Source: Rhizoctonia solani (lineage: Eukaryota; Basidiomycota; Agaricomycetes; Cantharellales; Ceratobasidiaceae). From it: a DNA stretch of 64,000 bases. Below are positions 46,611 through 57,717 of the stretch, one piece after another. The notes under the pieces were generated by a model. That model was given only the letters and a program-made list of their open reading frames with translations, did no database searches and had not been told where the DNA came from. The stretch's first letter is position 1. The number at the start of each line of letters is the position of its first letter. The stretch is taken from contig NC_057376.1 of the NCBI RefSeq assembly GCF_016906535.1, positions 1,488,001 to 1,552,000 on the forward strand, read 5' to 3'. Position numbers and translations under genes: made by a program.

Positions 46611-47963
46611 ATGGCAACCCGCTCCAGGACGTCCTCTCAAGCCCAATCCCCTTTCGATCAGGGATACTTGGAACCCCAACTTCCGCCAACCGCCGCTCTC
46701 AAGCTTGGCAAAGTATCCCTCAAGCGCGTCACACGCCTCCTCCTTGGTCTCCTCGGCCACGTCGAACGTCTCGAAAGGGACATTGCCGAAATTAAAGAAG
46801 CAGGAGTCGAAACAAGGACCAACGTTGAAAACATCTCCCAAACCGTCGATGTTGTCAAGGATGGGCTTCAAAGCCTCCAGCTCCACGGGCCCCGCACCCC
46901 TCAAGGCCCTCAACCAAAAGCCGTGGAAGAAACGCCACGCCCCTTACCAAAAGCCAAACCTATTGGATTGGCTAGTGGGCCTTCCTTCTGGCCAGAACAA
47001 CCCCAAAGCCTCCCTGCCTTTGCGCAGCCAACCCCAAAGAGAGCAGTACCCCCGCGAGTCCCTTCTCCCCCTCCATCTCCGCGTCTCCGATCCCCCATCG
47101 GAGCACCTGCCCCTCCTCCTCCGGCTCCAGTTGCCACCTATTCCGCCCCGGTCAAAGTAGACCACCCAGATGCCTATACAGGCAAGATCGGGAGCGAAGC
47201 CAAGCAGTGGCTCACTAGGATGCTGGCCTGGACCCGGCTCAACTCCTGCATGTTCCCCACCGACCAAGAGGTTCTGTCCTTCCTCTTAATGAACATGAAG
47301 GACACCGCTGGGGCCTGGGCCCACCCTCACCTCGACCAGCTCGGCTCGCACCGGGCCATCATTCGAACGGTCAAAGATTTTAGGTCGGAGTTTTTGGCAG
47401 CATTCGGCGACCCTGACGCCACAAGGGCCGCGGAGCAAAAGATCACCTCCCTTACTCAATCCGGCACATGCGCGGATTATATTACAAAGTTCAGAACCCT
47501 AGCCATGGAACTGGACTGGAACGACGCGGCCCTTAGAGGCCAGTTTGCCCGTGGCCTCCATTGGGAGGTCAGCCGCCAGATTGCAACCCGCAAACACCGG
47601 CCCCGTACACTTCTCAAGCTGCAGAACGCAGCACTCGTCATCAACAACGCTCTCCGCAAAGAGCGTGCTAGCCACCCACCAAGGGATAATAAGCCTAGCA
47701 GACAATCCAACCCCGCAAGGGGGACGAGTACCAGCCAAGTCACGACCGGTTCAAAGAGACTCTCCGACGATCCCAACTTTGTGTCGGAAGAAGAACGGAA
47801 CCGCCGCCGCGCCGCAGGCGCCTGCATCAAGTGCGGCAAGATGGGCCACAAGTTTGCGGAATGCCGCACGGGCTGGAAAGCCACCCCTATTGAGGACAAG
47901 GGGAAGGCTAAGGAAGCCGCCAAGATTGGCGAAGACTCCGAGTACCAATCGGGAAAAGAGTAA
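46611..47963 (+). CDS. gag: chromovirus A Gag with CCHC zinc knuckle
   Basis: An intact 450-codon frame. The N-terminal part has a helical stretch (LGLLGHVERLERDIAEIKEA), followed by a Pro-rich linker (PPRVPSPPPSPRLRSPIGAP) and the retrotransposon Gag core around residues 185-330 (EAKQWLTRMLAWTRLNS; DFRSEFLAAFGDPDATRAAE; YITKFRTLAMELDWNDAALR). A zinc knuckle CIKCGKMGHKFAEC lies at about residues 405-418, the nucleic-acid binding motif of nucleocapsid. The frame ends SGKE before TAA at 47961. A GGGAAAA heptamer at 47951 lies in the right phase to slip into the -1 frame, where pol continues. Gag assembles the virus-like particle in the cytoplasm. Confidence 0.92.
   Translation: MATRSRTSSQAQSPFDQGYLEPQLPPTAALKLGKVSLKRVTRLLLGLLGHVERLERDIAEIKEAGVETRTNVENISQTVDVVKDGLQSLQLHGPRTPQGPQPKAVEETPRPLPKAKPIGLASGPSFWPEQPQSLPAFAQPTPKRAVPPRVPSPPPSPRLRSPIGAPAPPPPAPVATYSAPVKVDHPDAYTGKIGSEAKQWLTRMLAWTRLNSCMFPTDQEVLSFLLMNMKDTAGAWAHPHLDQLGSHRAIIRTVKDFRSEFLAAFGDPDATRAAEQKITSLTQSGTCADYITKFRTLAMELDWNDAALRGQFARGLHWEVSRQIATRKHRPRTLLKLQNAALVINNALRKERASHPPRDNKPSRQSNPARGTSTSQVTTGSKRLSDDPNFVSEEERNRRRAAGACIKCGKMGHKFAECRTGWKATPIEDKGKAKEAAKIGEDSEYQSGKE
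47951..47957 (+). promoter_or_regulatory. putative -1 ribosomal frameshift site between gag and pol
   Basis: The heptamer reads G GGA AAA in the gag frame, the X XXY YYZ form of slippery sites, one codon before the gag stop. Slipping back one base enters the open frame leading to the protease (VSAAARKNP ...). Five bases downstream, AGGGT (47963-47967) can pair with ACCCT (47988-47992) around a GC-rich loop. Confidence 0.55.
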
Positions 47964-49010
47964 GGGTCTCTGCTGCCGCGCGCAAGAACCCTATGGACAC
48001 TAACGGTTGTATAGAGATTTGTCATGTATCTACAGTATCGAAATTATCACCCCTCTTCACAATCCCTATACAACCAAAGCAAGCGGAATCTATAGAAGTC
48101 CTGATTGACTCAGGCGCAACCTCCTCTTTTATGCACCCCCGAACCGCGGAATCACTCCGCTTACCACTCATTGACCTCCCCTCTCCTCGCACCGTAACTA
48201 TGCTCAATGGGTCGAGCCCCCAGGCTGGAAAATCTGGAAGAAGGCCTCCCTAACCTTCTCCCTTGATGGTAAACAAATGACCAAGACCTTCCTAATCTGT
48301 AACACAGGGTCTCACGCCGCCATCTTGGGATTGAAATGGCTGGACGCGCATAACCCAGAGATTGATTGGAATACGCGAACCCTCACCTTCCCTCACGCCG
48401 TACCAGAACACGTGGCCATTGCCGAGGAGGAAGAAGCAGACAAGAACCCGCTTGAAGGAGTACCCCCGAATACCATAGATACGCCAAGGTATTTGGAGAG
48501 GAGGAATTCAACAAGCTTCCCCCTCATAGGCACTACGACATTGGAATCGAGCTCACAGAAGAGGGTCCCCTGAACTCTCCTCTGTACAGCATGACGGACG
48601 CCGAATCCGCCACTCTCAAGGATTGGCTCAGGGACGAGTTGAAAGCAGGGAAGATCCGTCCTAGCAAATCCTCAATTAGCTCCCCCGTTATGTTTGTTCC
48701 AAAAAAGGATGGTTCCCGCCGATTGGTTGTTGACTACCGACGCCTCAATAACCGGACAAAGAAGAACGTCTACCCGTTGCCTTGCCCAGATGATCTCATG
48801 GCCCAGCTCCGCGGCGCCAAGATCTTTACTAAGCTAGATCTAAGGTGGGGGTACAACAATGTCCGGGTAAAAGAAGGTGACGAATGGAAGACTGCCTTCC
48901 GCACCAAATACGGCTTATACGAGTCCCTGGTCATGACTTTTGGCCTGACGAACGCACCCGCGGCTTTCCAACACTTTATGAACAAGTTATTCAAAGACTT
49001 GCTCGATGTA
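47964..49010 (+). pseudogene. pol: chromovirus A pol, left part (protease and reverse transcriptase), split
   Basis: The protease carries VLIDSGATSSFMHP (DSGA active site), and GSHAAILGLKWLDAHNPEID lies at its end. The RT region reads AGKIRPSKSSISSPVMFVPK, SRRLVVDYRRLNNRTKKNVY, FTKLDLRWGYNNVRVKEGDE and LVMTFGLTNAPAAFQHFMN. Two single-base deletions shift frame: AAAA at 48229-48232 should probably be five A, and a G seems missing near 48467. The RT is cut at 49010, just before the catalytic YLDD box, by a DNA transposon. The remainder resumes at 58431 in frame. Confidence 0.9.
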
Positions 49011-49814
49011 CACACGCGTAACATTTTTGACCACTTTTGAGCTCGGATCAAATTCAATCCGGCATCAGCTAAGGCACAAGGTGTCATGTAGTTTGGGATG
49101 ATGATATGTATTTTAGCTAAGATGAAATATAAATGGGGACAAGGGCTGCCCCTGCATTAAGGCACTTGTTTGGTCACAAACTTGGGGCTGAAACATTCTA
49201 GCGAGCCGCAAGCAGGCACACTCGTTATCCCTAAGTGACAGCACCTTACGAAGCTCATACCTTACGATATACCTCCCCACGAAACTCTTGCGTGCGTACC
49301 TCAATATCACGGGAGGTTTCCGGTGTACCTTGCGGGTCCTAACGGTAACTTAATTTTTGGTTGATGTCGAATGCAAAACAGGGTGCTCGAGGCACTGATA
49401 CCCACTTGGCCCTGTTTGCTTGAAAAACATTGAATTCCTTGATGATTTCTGGCCTATTCTTTCATACTTGTGCCCGATCGGTTATATCGTAGTGGTAACT
49501 CAGGAAACCAAGTGGGACCTCTAACATGGTTGGCCCCGAGCTATAATCAAGGTTGGGTGCCGACTGAATTTCGCATATATGCCTATATAGGTGCGACCAA
49601 ATGCTCTGTACCTTCTATTATGCTATATACATACCAATAGCATTTCTGGTTCTACCGCTCATTTTTTGTGGGTTCGGCTTCATAGGCCCGAGTGTGATAA
49701 TTACGCAAAATAGGATATACGATTTATATATAAAAACATGCTACAAAAAACAGGCAGATCGACTAGGAAAAGCACAACAAAAGTAGCTCGCATACGCAGC
49801 GACGCATGGGTGGA
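49011..49814. other. left subterminal region of the DNA transposon
   Basis: About 800 bases without a gene. CGGATCAA occurs near this end (about 49044) and, in the same orientation, near the right end (about 58395). No clear array of subterminal repeats was seen. Confidence 0.4.
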
Positions 49815-51934
49815 TCATATGCCCACTGACATCGATGCCGCGGCAGTTTCGGAATCCGCCGGGTTGTATTGCTCAGCTACTGGTAGACATTGCGCGCTGC
49901 TACGGGTTACTCGACCACCACGAGTTACGCCCATCGGACCTGATGCAGGCGCTCGAGGCGGGCGAGGCGTGGAGGTACGGGAGCTTGGGGGAAACGGGCT
50001 TCCTCGCGAGGTTTGCGCGAGGGTTGCAACACGACCGTCTTGTGATCCAGGAGTCCCTCGAACCGGTCCGACTGAGTCTGGGGGAGCTCGCTGGGTTAAA
50101 CGCCGTGGGGAGTGGTTACCTGAGAACTTATCATGTATGTGGTTCGAACAACTACGAGAAGACCTACCCGGTGTCCCATCACTTGAGAGCAAATTATTCG
50201 TGACGCGAGTGCTTGGACCGGTTCCAGGGCCATCTGAGGTGTGCCCATTGTTGGGGCGTTGTTGCGTTGATTCAGGCGGCATGTCATCACCGGATAGGGT
50301 GGCGGGGTCTTCTGTAGATAGCATATTATAATTGAGTATGGGCTATAGTAAAAGTTACGGTAGTGGTAAATTAAGCGAGTGATACATACCTTGAAAGTCG
50401 CCATTTATGCCGGTCCCCTCTTGTGTGTGTCGGTCATCCTCATCCCCACTGGGATTCCCTCCCTCTTCAGGGGGGGCTTCTCCATTACCTGGGCCTTCGT
50501 CCTCATCGGGGGCTCCTGAGTTGGTCAGTGGAGCTTCCTGTCCTTCCTGCGCAGCGGTGAGTGTATAACCGGCCATAACTTGAATTGCGTAGCTGGCATC
50601 GGCCTGCCATTGCGAAACAACGAGTTTGCTCGCTGGAGGGTACCAACGGGCCTGGCTAGTGTGATCGGGGTACTTTTTTCTGTCCCTACGCAGAATCTTT
50701 TTCAATATCCTGCAAGAATATTGAGAGTCGTAAATACCATCGTCTACTATGTTTAAACTCACTCAGAACGTTGAGCCACGGGGTATTTGTGAAACCTATT
50801 CATTTGGGAGTCGATGTACGTCCAAAAAGCGAGAGCCTTCTGCGGCGCTTTATCGGCCTGTGTCTTCTTACCCCTGGCACGGACTCCTGCCTGAGCGTTT
50901 TCCACTGCTTTTTTAGCTTGGGCTTCTGCTTCGGCCTTCATGTAATCTTCGGATAACTGCCGCTGTAAGAAAAAGATTACAATTAGTATATCGTTGGAAA
51001 CAGCTCTTCGCGTACCAATAAAGCAAATCGTTTCAAATGGTCCTCGGATATCTGGAACCCTTGGATCGCAAGTTTTTCACCGGTGCTCGCGATGTCGGCC
51101 TTGTCCTCGATTGAGCCAAAAATCTACATTCGGAAAGTATGTAGTTGAGTCTGAGCATTGAATGCTAAAAAAGCTTACCTTTCGACGCAATTCCCCACGA
51201 AAACCACTAAGTATCTCACCAACAGCCGAAGAGAACTTCTTCGTGGTCATCAGTCCCTCTTGAACCACCTGCGGGATTTCGTACGATGCTGGATTCTCTC
51301 TCATGTGTCGCTGGTAGCAAATTGAGCATTAATGGTGGAAAGATCAGAAACGAACATATCGCTTACCACAAATCGAGCTGTGCATCCACGAACATAATAT
51401 GGTGTGTTGGGGTCGAGAAGTCCGCCTTGAATTCGCCTCTTGATGTTTTCCTTGAACGTATTTGATTTGAGAAAATCGTCAACCTGTGTTTTTGTAGCGT
51501 CCTGCCCCATCGACTTCATGAGTGCGTAGAGGCGGATTGTCATAAAATTAGCTCCTGGTAGCTGAAATTAGAAAAAGGGTGGTAAGTTTGTTGGTAGGAC
51601 GTAATATGTAATAAGTAAAACTTACCGATGCGGCTCGCATAACATCCTCCTTTGCTATGGCTGGGAGCCTGTATTCTTCGCAGCATCCTTCGGCAAAGGC
51701 GAGTAGAGCTGGAGCTGTAATTGGTGGATGTGAGGTTAAGAAACAACAGGGATGCATATACTTACAAACAGCAACACGGCTCAAATCAATATAGTCGAAT
51801 GCACTTCCGGTGGTTGGGGCGGTCTGACCAACCGGACCGGGTTCCTCTTCTTGTGTGTCTATGTTAGACGAGGTTTGAGAGCCTTCTTCAAATTGAAGGT
51901 GCCCCCCACGGTCTTCATCGCTTAGATAGCCCAT
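49815..51934 (-). CDS. DNA-transposon accessory protein, unknown family
   Basis: A multi-exon gene starting MGYLSDEDRGGHLQFEEGSQ at 51934. After a short acidic leader come a helical region (PPITAPALLAFAEGCCEEYR), MTIRLYALMKSMGQDATKTQ, a segment with FKENIKRRIQGGLLDPNTPY and VRGCTARFVRHMRENPASYE, and then a long charged helix (EDHLKRFALLRQLSEDYMKA, then AEAEAQAKKAVENAQAGVRA). This is followed by LAFWTYIDSQMNRFHKYP, RRDRKKYPDHTSQARWYPPA and an acidic, Pro/Gly-rich tail. An intron at about 50312-50384 (gtatgt...tacag) joins the tail to an exon rich in Pro, Ser and Thr that ends at 49815. I do not recognise the family. By position it may play the role of TnpA-like DNA-binding helpers of CACTA elements, but nothing in the sequence proves that. 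Confidence 0.65.
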
Positions 51935-53087
51935 AGCGTACAATGTGTCTATGGAGTAGGGGGGGGATGCAGATACGAATGCACAGAGAAAAAAGCAAGC
52001 GACAGTGTTGAGGTTCGAACAATGTTGAATGTCTGAAACGTTGAAGGTGCGGTGGTCACGTGCCAGGGCCAGGTACCTGTCTTGTCAGAAGCAAATTACA
52101 CGGCACATATAGCTTCAATCCTAGACACATACACCTAAGAGTCACGCACACGAATCAGCCATACTGACCTCATCAACCAAGAATTTCCGAGTCTAGCTTA
52201 GAGGATACTAAAGGCATCGTTATACCACTATGTTTGAATTACTCTCTTGCTTGGGCTTGCATAAATTCTCTCACGAAGCTCTCAAGCACCAATATTTCTC
52301 GCATGTTATTCCACGCTCATTTGGTTTTTGTTTCTTCTTTCATCCGTCTACCCAATAAAACCATTGTTGTACTATCATGGTTTGAATTACTGTTACAAAC
52401 TCACGTCCGTAACACCTTGCACGTGACTCGCCACCTCGTCGCCACCTTGTCGCTCCCTCTCCCTGTCATCCTCCTGACCTGCACCCGGATTTCCCACTCT
52501 CCCGGCTTTTTCATCTTCCCCTTTCACCTCCACCTCGCTTCCCAGCGGTCCTGACTCTACCCGTTTGCCTGCAACGCCCTCTCGCTCGAAACCTCCCCAA
52601 TCAGGCAATACCTTGTTGGTTCTCCCGATTCGTCCCCATCCAGCCTCATTCTCATTTCGTCGTTCATTCTTTATTTTCTATTTTCTTTGCTTTTTTTTTA
52701 TTCTTTCGCCTCCGGGCACTCAGCCTCTTTCTACCGGTGCCTACGGCCCCCTTGCGTGTATGTTTGTTTGTATATAAGCGTTCCACAGAGAGTCCAACGC
52801 TCTCTCTATTGCTTGCGACCCCAATTTACTCGTAGAGATACACTCTCTGCTCTCGAGTATCTGCCTGTTGTCTCAGTTCCGGTTCAACTGCATTCCCCCT
52901 TGCCCGCTCACTCTCCCTCGCCATTCTTGACCCCGGCGCTTATCGCTTAGTAAGCAACTATCCTGTCTGCAAGTCTAACAATTACTCTCTTGCTCGGGCT
53001 TGCATAAACTCTCTTCTCCGGCTATTTCATTACTGGGAAGATTCGGATAACAGACAAAGTTTATGTACGCATAACTACATTGAAATA
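51935..53087. other. DNA-transposon intergenic region with a duplicated 36-base segment
   Basis: No gene supported. Between the two transposon genes the plus strand is pyrimidine-rich (52400-52950). A near-identical segment of about 36 bases (core CTCTCTTGC, then GGGCTTGCATAAA) occurs at 52237 and again at 52980, with three C/T differences. The left part is the likely promoter of the accessory gene. Confidence 0.5.
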
Positions 53088-56000
53088 TTATGGGTTGTGT
53101 ACGTGAGCTAGGAGATATTCTGCTCCTTGATTCCTGTCAAAGAAAGCGAATTGGTTGGTTCTTTGATTCGATATGCACATAGCAAGTTACATACCTCTTG
53201 CGTTTCCTTGGAGGGGCTTCTATCACCATTTCCGGAGCCTCGCCCGTATCACCTGTATCACCCCCATTGCCTGTGTCACCCACAGCGCCCGCACCGGTAC
53301 CTCTAACCACTTCTTCAACCATTGCTTTTGCAGCTTTCTTTGCCGCGGCAATTCGAGCCTTCTCAGCCCTGTTATTCTTCATTTTTTCGACTGCTGTACT
53401 AAATATTTCTTCTTTGTTGAGGGACAAAGTCTTTCGCAAATGGAGTTCAGGAGAGATCGCACGTCTCAGTTGGAGGGAATTATGTAGCGCGTGTATGTTA
53501 ATAATAAATTGTACTTGGTCTGAGTGATTAACGCGAAGGAGTGCCTTTGACATTCTCTCGCGTTCCTGGATCTCGTAGGTGACTTTGGTACACTTGCACT
53601 TCTGGGACGTTGCACAATCATGTTGCAAGTTCACCAAGCATTCTACTTCCTAAATATGAATTACAATCAGTTTGCGCATACAATCATATAATATTGGACT
53701 TACCACTGCTGGTACATAGGCTAACGTACCCGACCGAGAGACCATTGGCATGTCCAGAAGGGGGTGTTTTTGTTCGGCAAGTATATACCTCTCAATCAGC
53801 ACATAGTCAACTGTGTCACCATTGGTAAAATGATGTACAAATATAGCTCGTACATGACCAAACTATGCAACAATTGAATTCATGAGTATGTAGCTTCTAA
53901 ATATAAATTATATACTTACCGATTGGTCTTGGAGCAAAATGTTGGATCCCGCTCTCACGGTATCGCCTGACTGTGAGACCATTGATACCGCTTGAATATA
54001 ATGGTTGTCACAGCCTCCGGGAGCCTCTAAGTGGGAAGCCCCAACACCTTGAACAAGCTCCATCCATGGGATTACATTTGGGTTGGCACGCGTGCGGACG
54101 GACCCTATGGGATGGAAGATTTTTGGGCAGGCGGTTGTAGTAATACAAATGAACATACCTGGTGTTACTGTATTTAGTTTTGGAAGCCCAATTAACTTAC
54201 TAAAGACCGTGCTCTTTGCTGGATATGCGCGTATGGCTGGGCTTGCACACACCCATTCCCCTCCCTCCTTCCAAAATCCTCCTAAAATAAAGGATCAGTA
54301 CAACAAACAGTCAATATAATTGAGACAACTTCACCTGAACAAATATGTTTTGCACGTTCAATGTTTGCAAATCGACGTGCAATATCACGGGATGGCGCCT
54401 GTCGATTGCTGAATGTCAAGGCTGCACGGAATACACCGTTGAAGGACTCAAATCTTTTGGTTGAAAACAAAAGCGCAGGGCCAAAGCGTTGAATGAATCC
54501 AGGTAGATGAACAAGGAAATGGAATTTTGGCTTCAAGATCATGATGCTTGGGCTGCACGAGGCCGTGACCAGCAAGAAATCCTGAATTAGATCGCGAAGC
54601 TCATTCTATTGAGAATTAGCACCTATATGAATACTGGTTGATACACATACCGTATATGCATCAATGTCGTCAATAGCAGTATACCAAAGCATAGAGGTCA
54701 TTCGCCCAAGTAAGAGCCACGCACTGATTAAGTGTCTATTCCCTGCAAATAAATCGTACATGACAAAGGGTATAACTTGAACAATAGCTTTGAAGTGCCT
54801 GCCAACAAGCGACCCGCGATACTGGCAAATATATGCAGCATTGAGTTCAGGAATATCCAACCCGGCGGTGTTAACCGAGGCTAAGCGTGACTCCAATAAG
54901 CTCAACTTCTTGTCTTTTTCAAGTACAAAGACGGATTGCGCCCAAAAATACTTCACGACACCAAGTAGAATCGTGTGAAGTATCTCTGTTGGCGTATCCA
55001 GGTGAATATCACCACCGAGTCCTATCATACCAACACAATAACTTGAGTGCCAATGCCGCAAACAAAAGAACAGTAAAACAAGTGCCTACCTTCCATATCT
55101 AGTAACGGGTTCATAAATCCAACCTTGCGTGCGGTAGCGACCTCAACCTTCAGCATATTTTTGACTTCTTGCGCCGTTTGACGAACCCCACTGTCGTCTG
55201 GTTTCAGTAAGTCCTTCCCAAGCGTTAGTAGCCAATCGATTAGAGGCTGCGCAATTGGGTCTTTGATGCCCAAATCTGAAACGTGATCCTTGACTTTTTG
55301 TATCATCCGGGGCTTTAAGACCATATCCAGACGCTCCTCAATCAGTTTTCGAGTTTTGATTGCACTCCGTGTAACTCCTGGCTAAGATACACAATTGAGC
55401 GTCAGATGAATTGTCACCAGCCATCGAAAGTAATTACCTCGAATAAAGAACAATAGCCCACAATGGACAGCTTAAAGTTAGTATTGCCGCCGACCTCGCA
55501 TGTACGACAGAATTTATTAGAGGCAAGCCCACTGCTACTGCAGTGTTCTGCTTGCATCGGGTTGTCACCAGCCCAGAACAGAGGAAACGGTCGAATAAAG
55601 ACTTCTTCTTTATTCAAACAGTCAAATGCAACTGTAGGGTTATTAAATGCGTCACTGAATAAGATATTTGTTAGCCCATATATAGCGTACGGCGGCACAC
55701 AGCACTGAGAGGGGATAAAGGTAATAAAATAAACTTATATGTACACATAAACCAATAACGATTAGAGTGTCACTCTTAAATAAAGAATCCAACGGAATGT
55801 ATATAAAAATGCCTGGGATTTGGATTACTCACTCGATCGAATTACGAATACCATGCATCAGCTCCAAAGGAGTTGCATGTGGGGATGTAGCCACAAATCG
55901 GACGTTATATTCAGCTTGAAGAACCTTGCGTGGAAGAGATGCATTGGATAGGTAGCAAGACCAATGCTTATTCCACTGTTTCAAGGTATTCCCTGATGCG

Positions 56001-57717
56001 TCATCCATGAATATAATGAGTGGGATTGAATAGACAGGCCGAGAACCGGCGACTGTACGAAGTGGATGGGGCATTTTGGCTCAAAATTCCCGGGCGGAAT
56101 CTATGCATTGGTTCAATCAAACCTCGCCGTTCAGAATTAAATAGAATAGACGTACCAGAAAAGACGGGGACAGCGCCTCGTTGCAACATCTCAGGGAAGG
56201 TCTCGAGGAAGGTCGACACCTTCACGGTCATCCTTTTATCGCTACAAACCAATAAGCCCGACTACTCAAGTATATCAGTATTACGTTGGTATTAATTAGT
56301 TTGTGCTCAGACATACTGGCGATTCAGTTGTGTGATATCCGATCGCGTACAGCTCTTTCAAAGGGCCATAGGTGATCCACCTCAGGGGCAGAAAATAATC
56401 GTTCTTGCGTCGTGCCAGCTCGTTAACATAGTATATGCGGCCGCCAGACCTCACACTTGGTGTCAGGACGTGGTCACTAACGTCGTGTACCATTTTAAAT
56501 GCATGCCATGCCTGCGACATGTACCTTCCCTCGGCGTGAGGGATGAAGTTCATGTGTGGCCGCAGATGGGGGTTCGCCATATCCTATGCAAATTGTTACT
56601 TATTTCCAAGCTCATAGTACTAGGAAGAAACATACCTGTTTCAAAGTTTCTGAGATTTTGTTCAGATGGAATGCAGTGCCACTTGGTGATACATGTCGGT
56701 GCGTTGGATCGCCAACTTGCGCCTTGAGCTTGTCTTGAGTCTTCCGAAGAGCCGAAAGGGTTGGTATGTTTTGACCCCCTGTTGCGCGTGCAAACTCAAG
56801 AATGGCCCACATCTGCTCGCGGGAAAAATTCAGTCAACGTGAGCTGAACAGTAAGTCCGCAAGGTACATCTACGCTGATAATAAGATAGGGGAATTCAGA
56901 ACATAAGATAACATAAACTTACCGCAAATGATGCGTACGGAAACCACTCATCTGGCGAGGGGTTGGGCTGGGTTTGGTATCGGGTACGTGTAGTTGATGA
57001 TGTAGATGAGGCTAACTTACAAATAAGTTATTGGAGTTGCCGAGCACCAGTAAAGGAGCTTACCATGGAAAGGTTGGCCCTCCTCTTCCGAGTCTGAGCC
57101 AAAGTCACCGAGCTCGGACTGTCGCTCGCAATCACTAGCTAAGCCAGGTTGGTTGGGTGTAGGTTGACCGTGCGTGATACAGTCATCAAACAAATCATTG
57201 CCGGTCGAAGCCAGTTCATCATTAGTAGCGGGAGCATCCTGAGGCGTGCTCAGGCACTGGAAGACCGACAGAAAGTCCTTGCGGGAAACGGAGGGAAGCT
57301 CCGGTTGAGGGACCAGAGACGGCGCGTTCCAGAAGCCTAGAGTTATATCTTCTACATCCACTTCAGCCCTTGGGCGGATACTTTGCCTTGGGGGGGTACT
57401 CTGAAAACGGTAACGTAAGCCTACGGCTAGCAAAACGAGAGAAGTTCTACCTTTGGTTGTTGAATAGTCCTCTTTGTCCGTACGTTAGTCAACGTCTTCA
57501 CGTTGGCTAAATGTGTGGCCGAATCGAGGTGCTTTCGCACGCCATTCTTGCTAAAGGACAGTGGCTTCCCAAACTCGTCACAGCACGCCGAACACTTTGC
57601 CGTTGTGTGCCCAACCTTCACGTAAACTAGTAAAAATGTAAGTTACACAGTTAAACGTATAGTGCGCTTTTGGTAGCATTCACCACTCAGAGTTGACAAC
57701 GGCGCCGGTAAGGTCAT
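53088..57717 (-). CDS. CMC/Plavaka-like transposase with N-terminal zinc finger
   Basis: A multi-exon gene starting at 57717 (MTLPAPLSTLS), spliced to VYVKVGHTTAKCSACCDEFG and a C2H2/BED-like finger (CSACC ... HLDSATH). Next come an acidic linker (ASTGNDLFDDC; GDFGSDSEEEGQPFHG), then ANPHLRPHMNFIPHAEGRYM and IYYVNELARRKNDYFLPLRW. The core follows: VYSIPLIIFMDDASGNTLKQ (likely an early catalytic Asp region), FNNPTVAFDCLNKEEVFIRP, FWAGDNPMQAEHCSSSGLAS, NKFCRTCEVGGNTN, GGDIHLDTPTEILHTILLGV, LISAWLLLGRMTSMLWYTA and PKFHFLVHLPGFIQRFGPAL. The C-terminal part has VNLQHDCATSQKCKCTKVTY and a nuclear-localisation-like PPRKRKR, ending HVHNP before TAA at 53088. The pattern resembles large transposases of agaricomycete CMC/Plavaka elements. 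Active-site residues were not assigned with certainty. The frame appears intact. Confidence 0.75.

Noticed and set aside
49738..50331. 197-codon plus-strand frame inside the DNA transposon
   Set aside because: The minus-strand frame across the same bases splices cleanly to the upstream exons of the accessory gene (phase holds at the gtatgt...tacag intron), so the plus frame is most likely its shadow.
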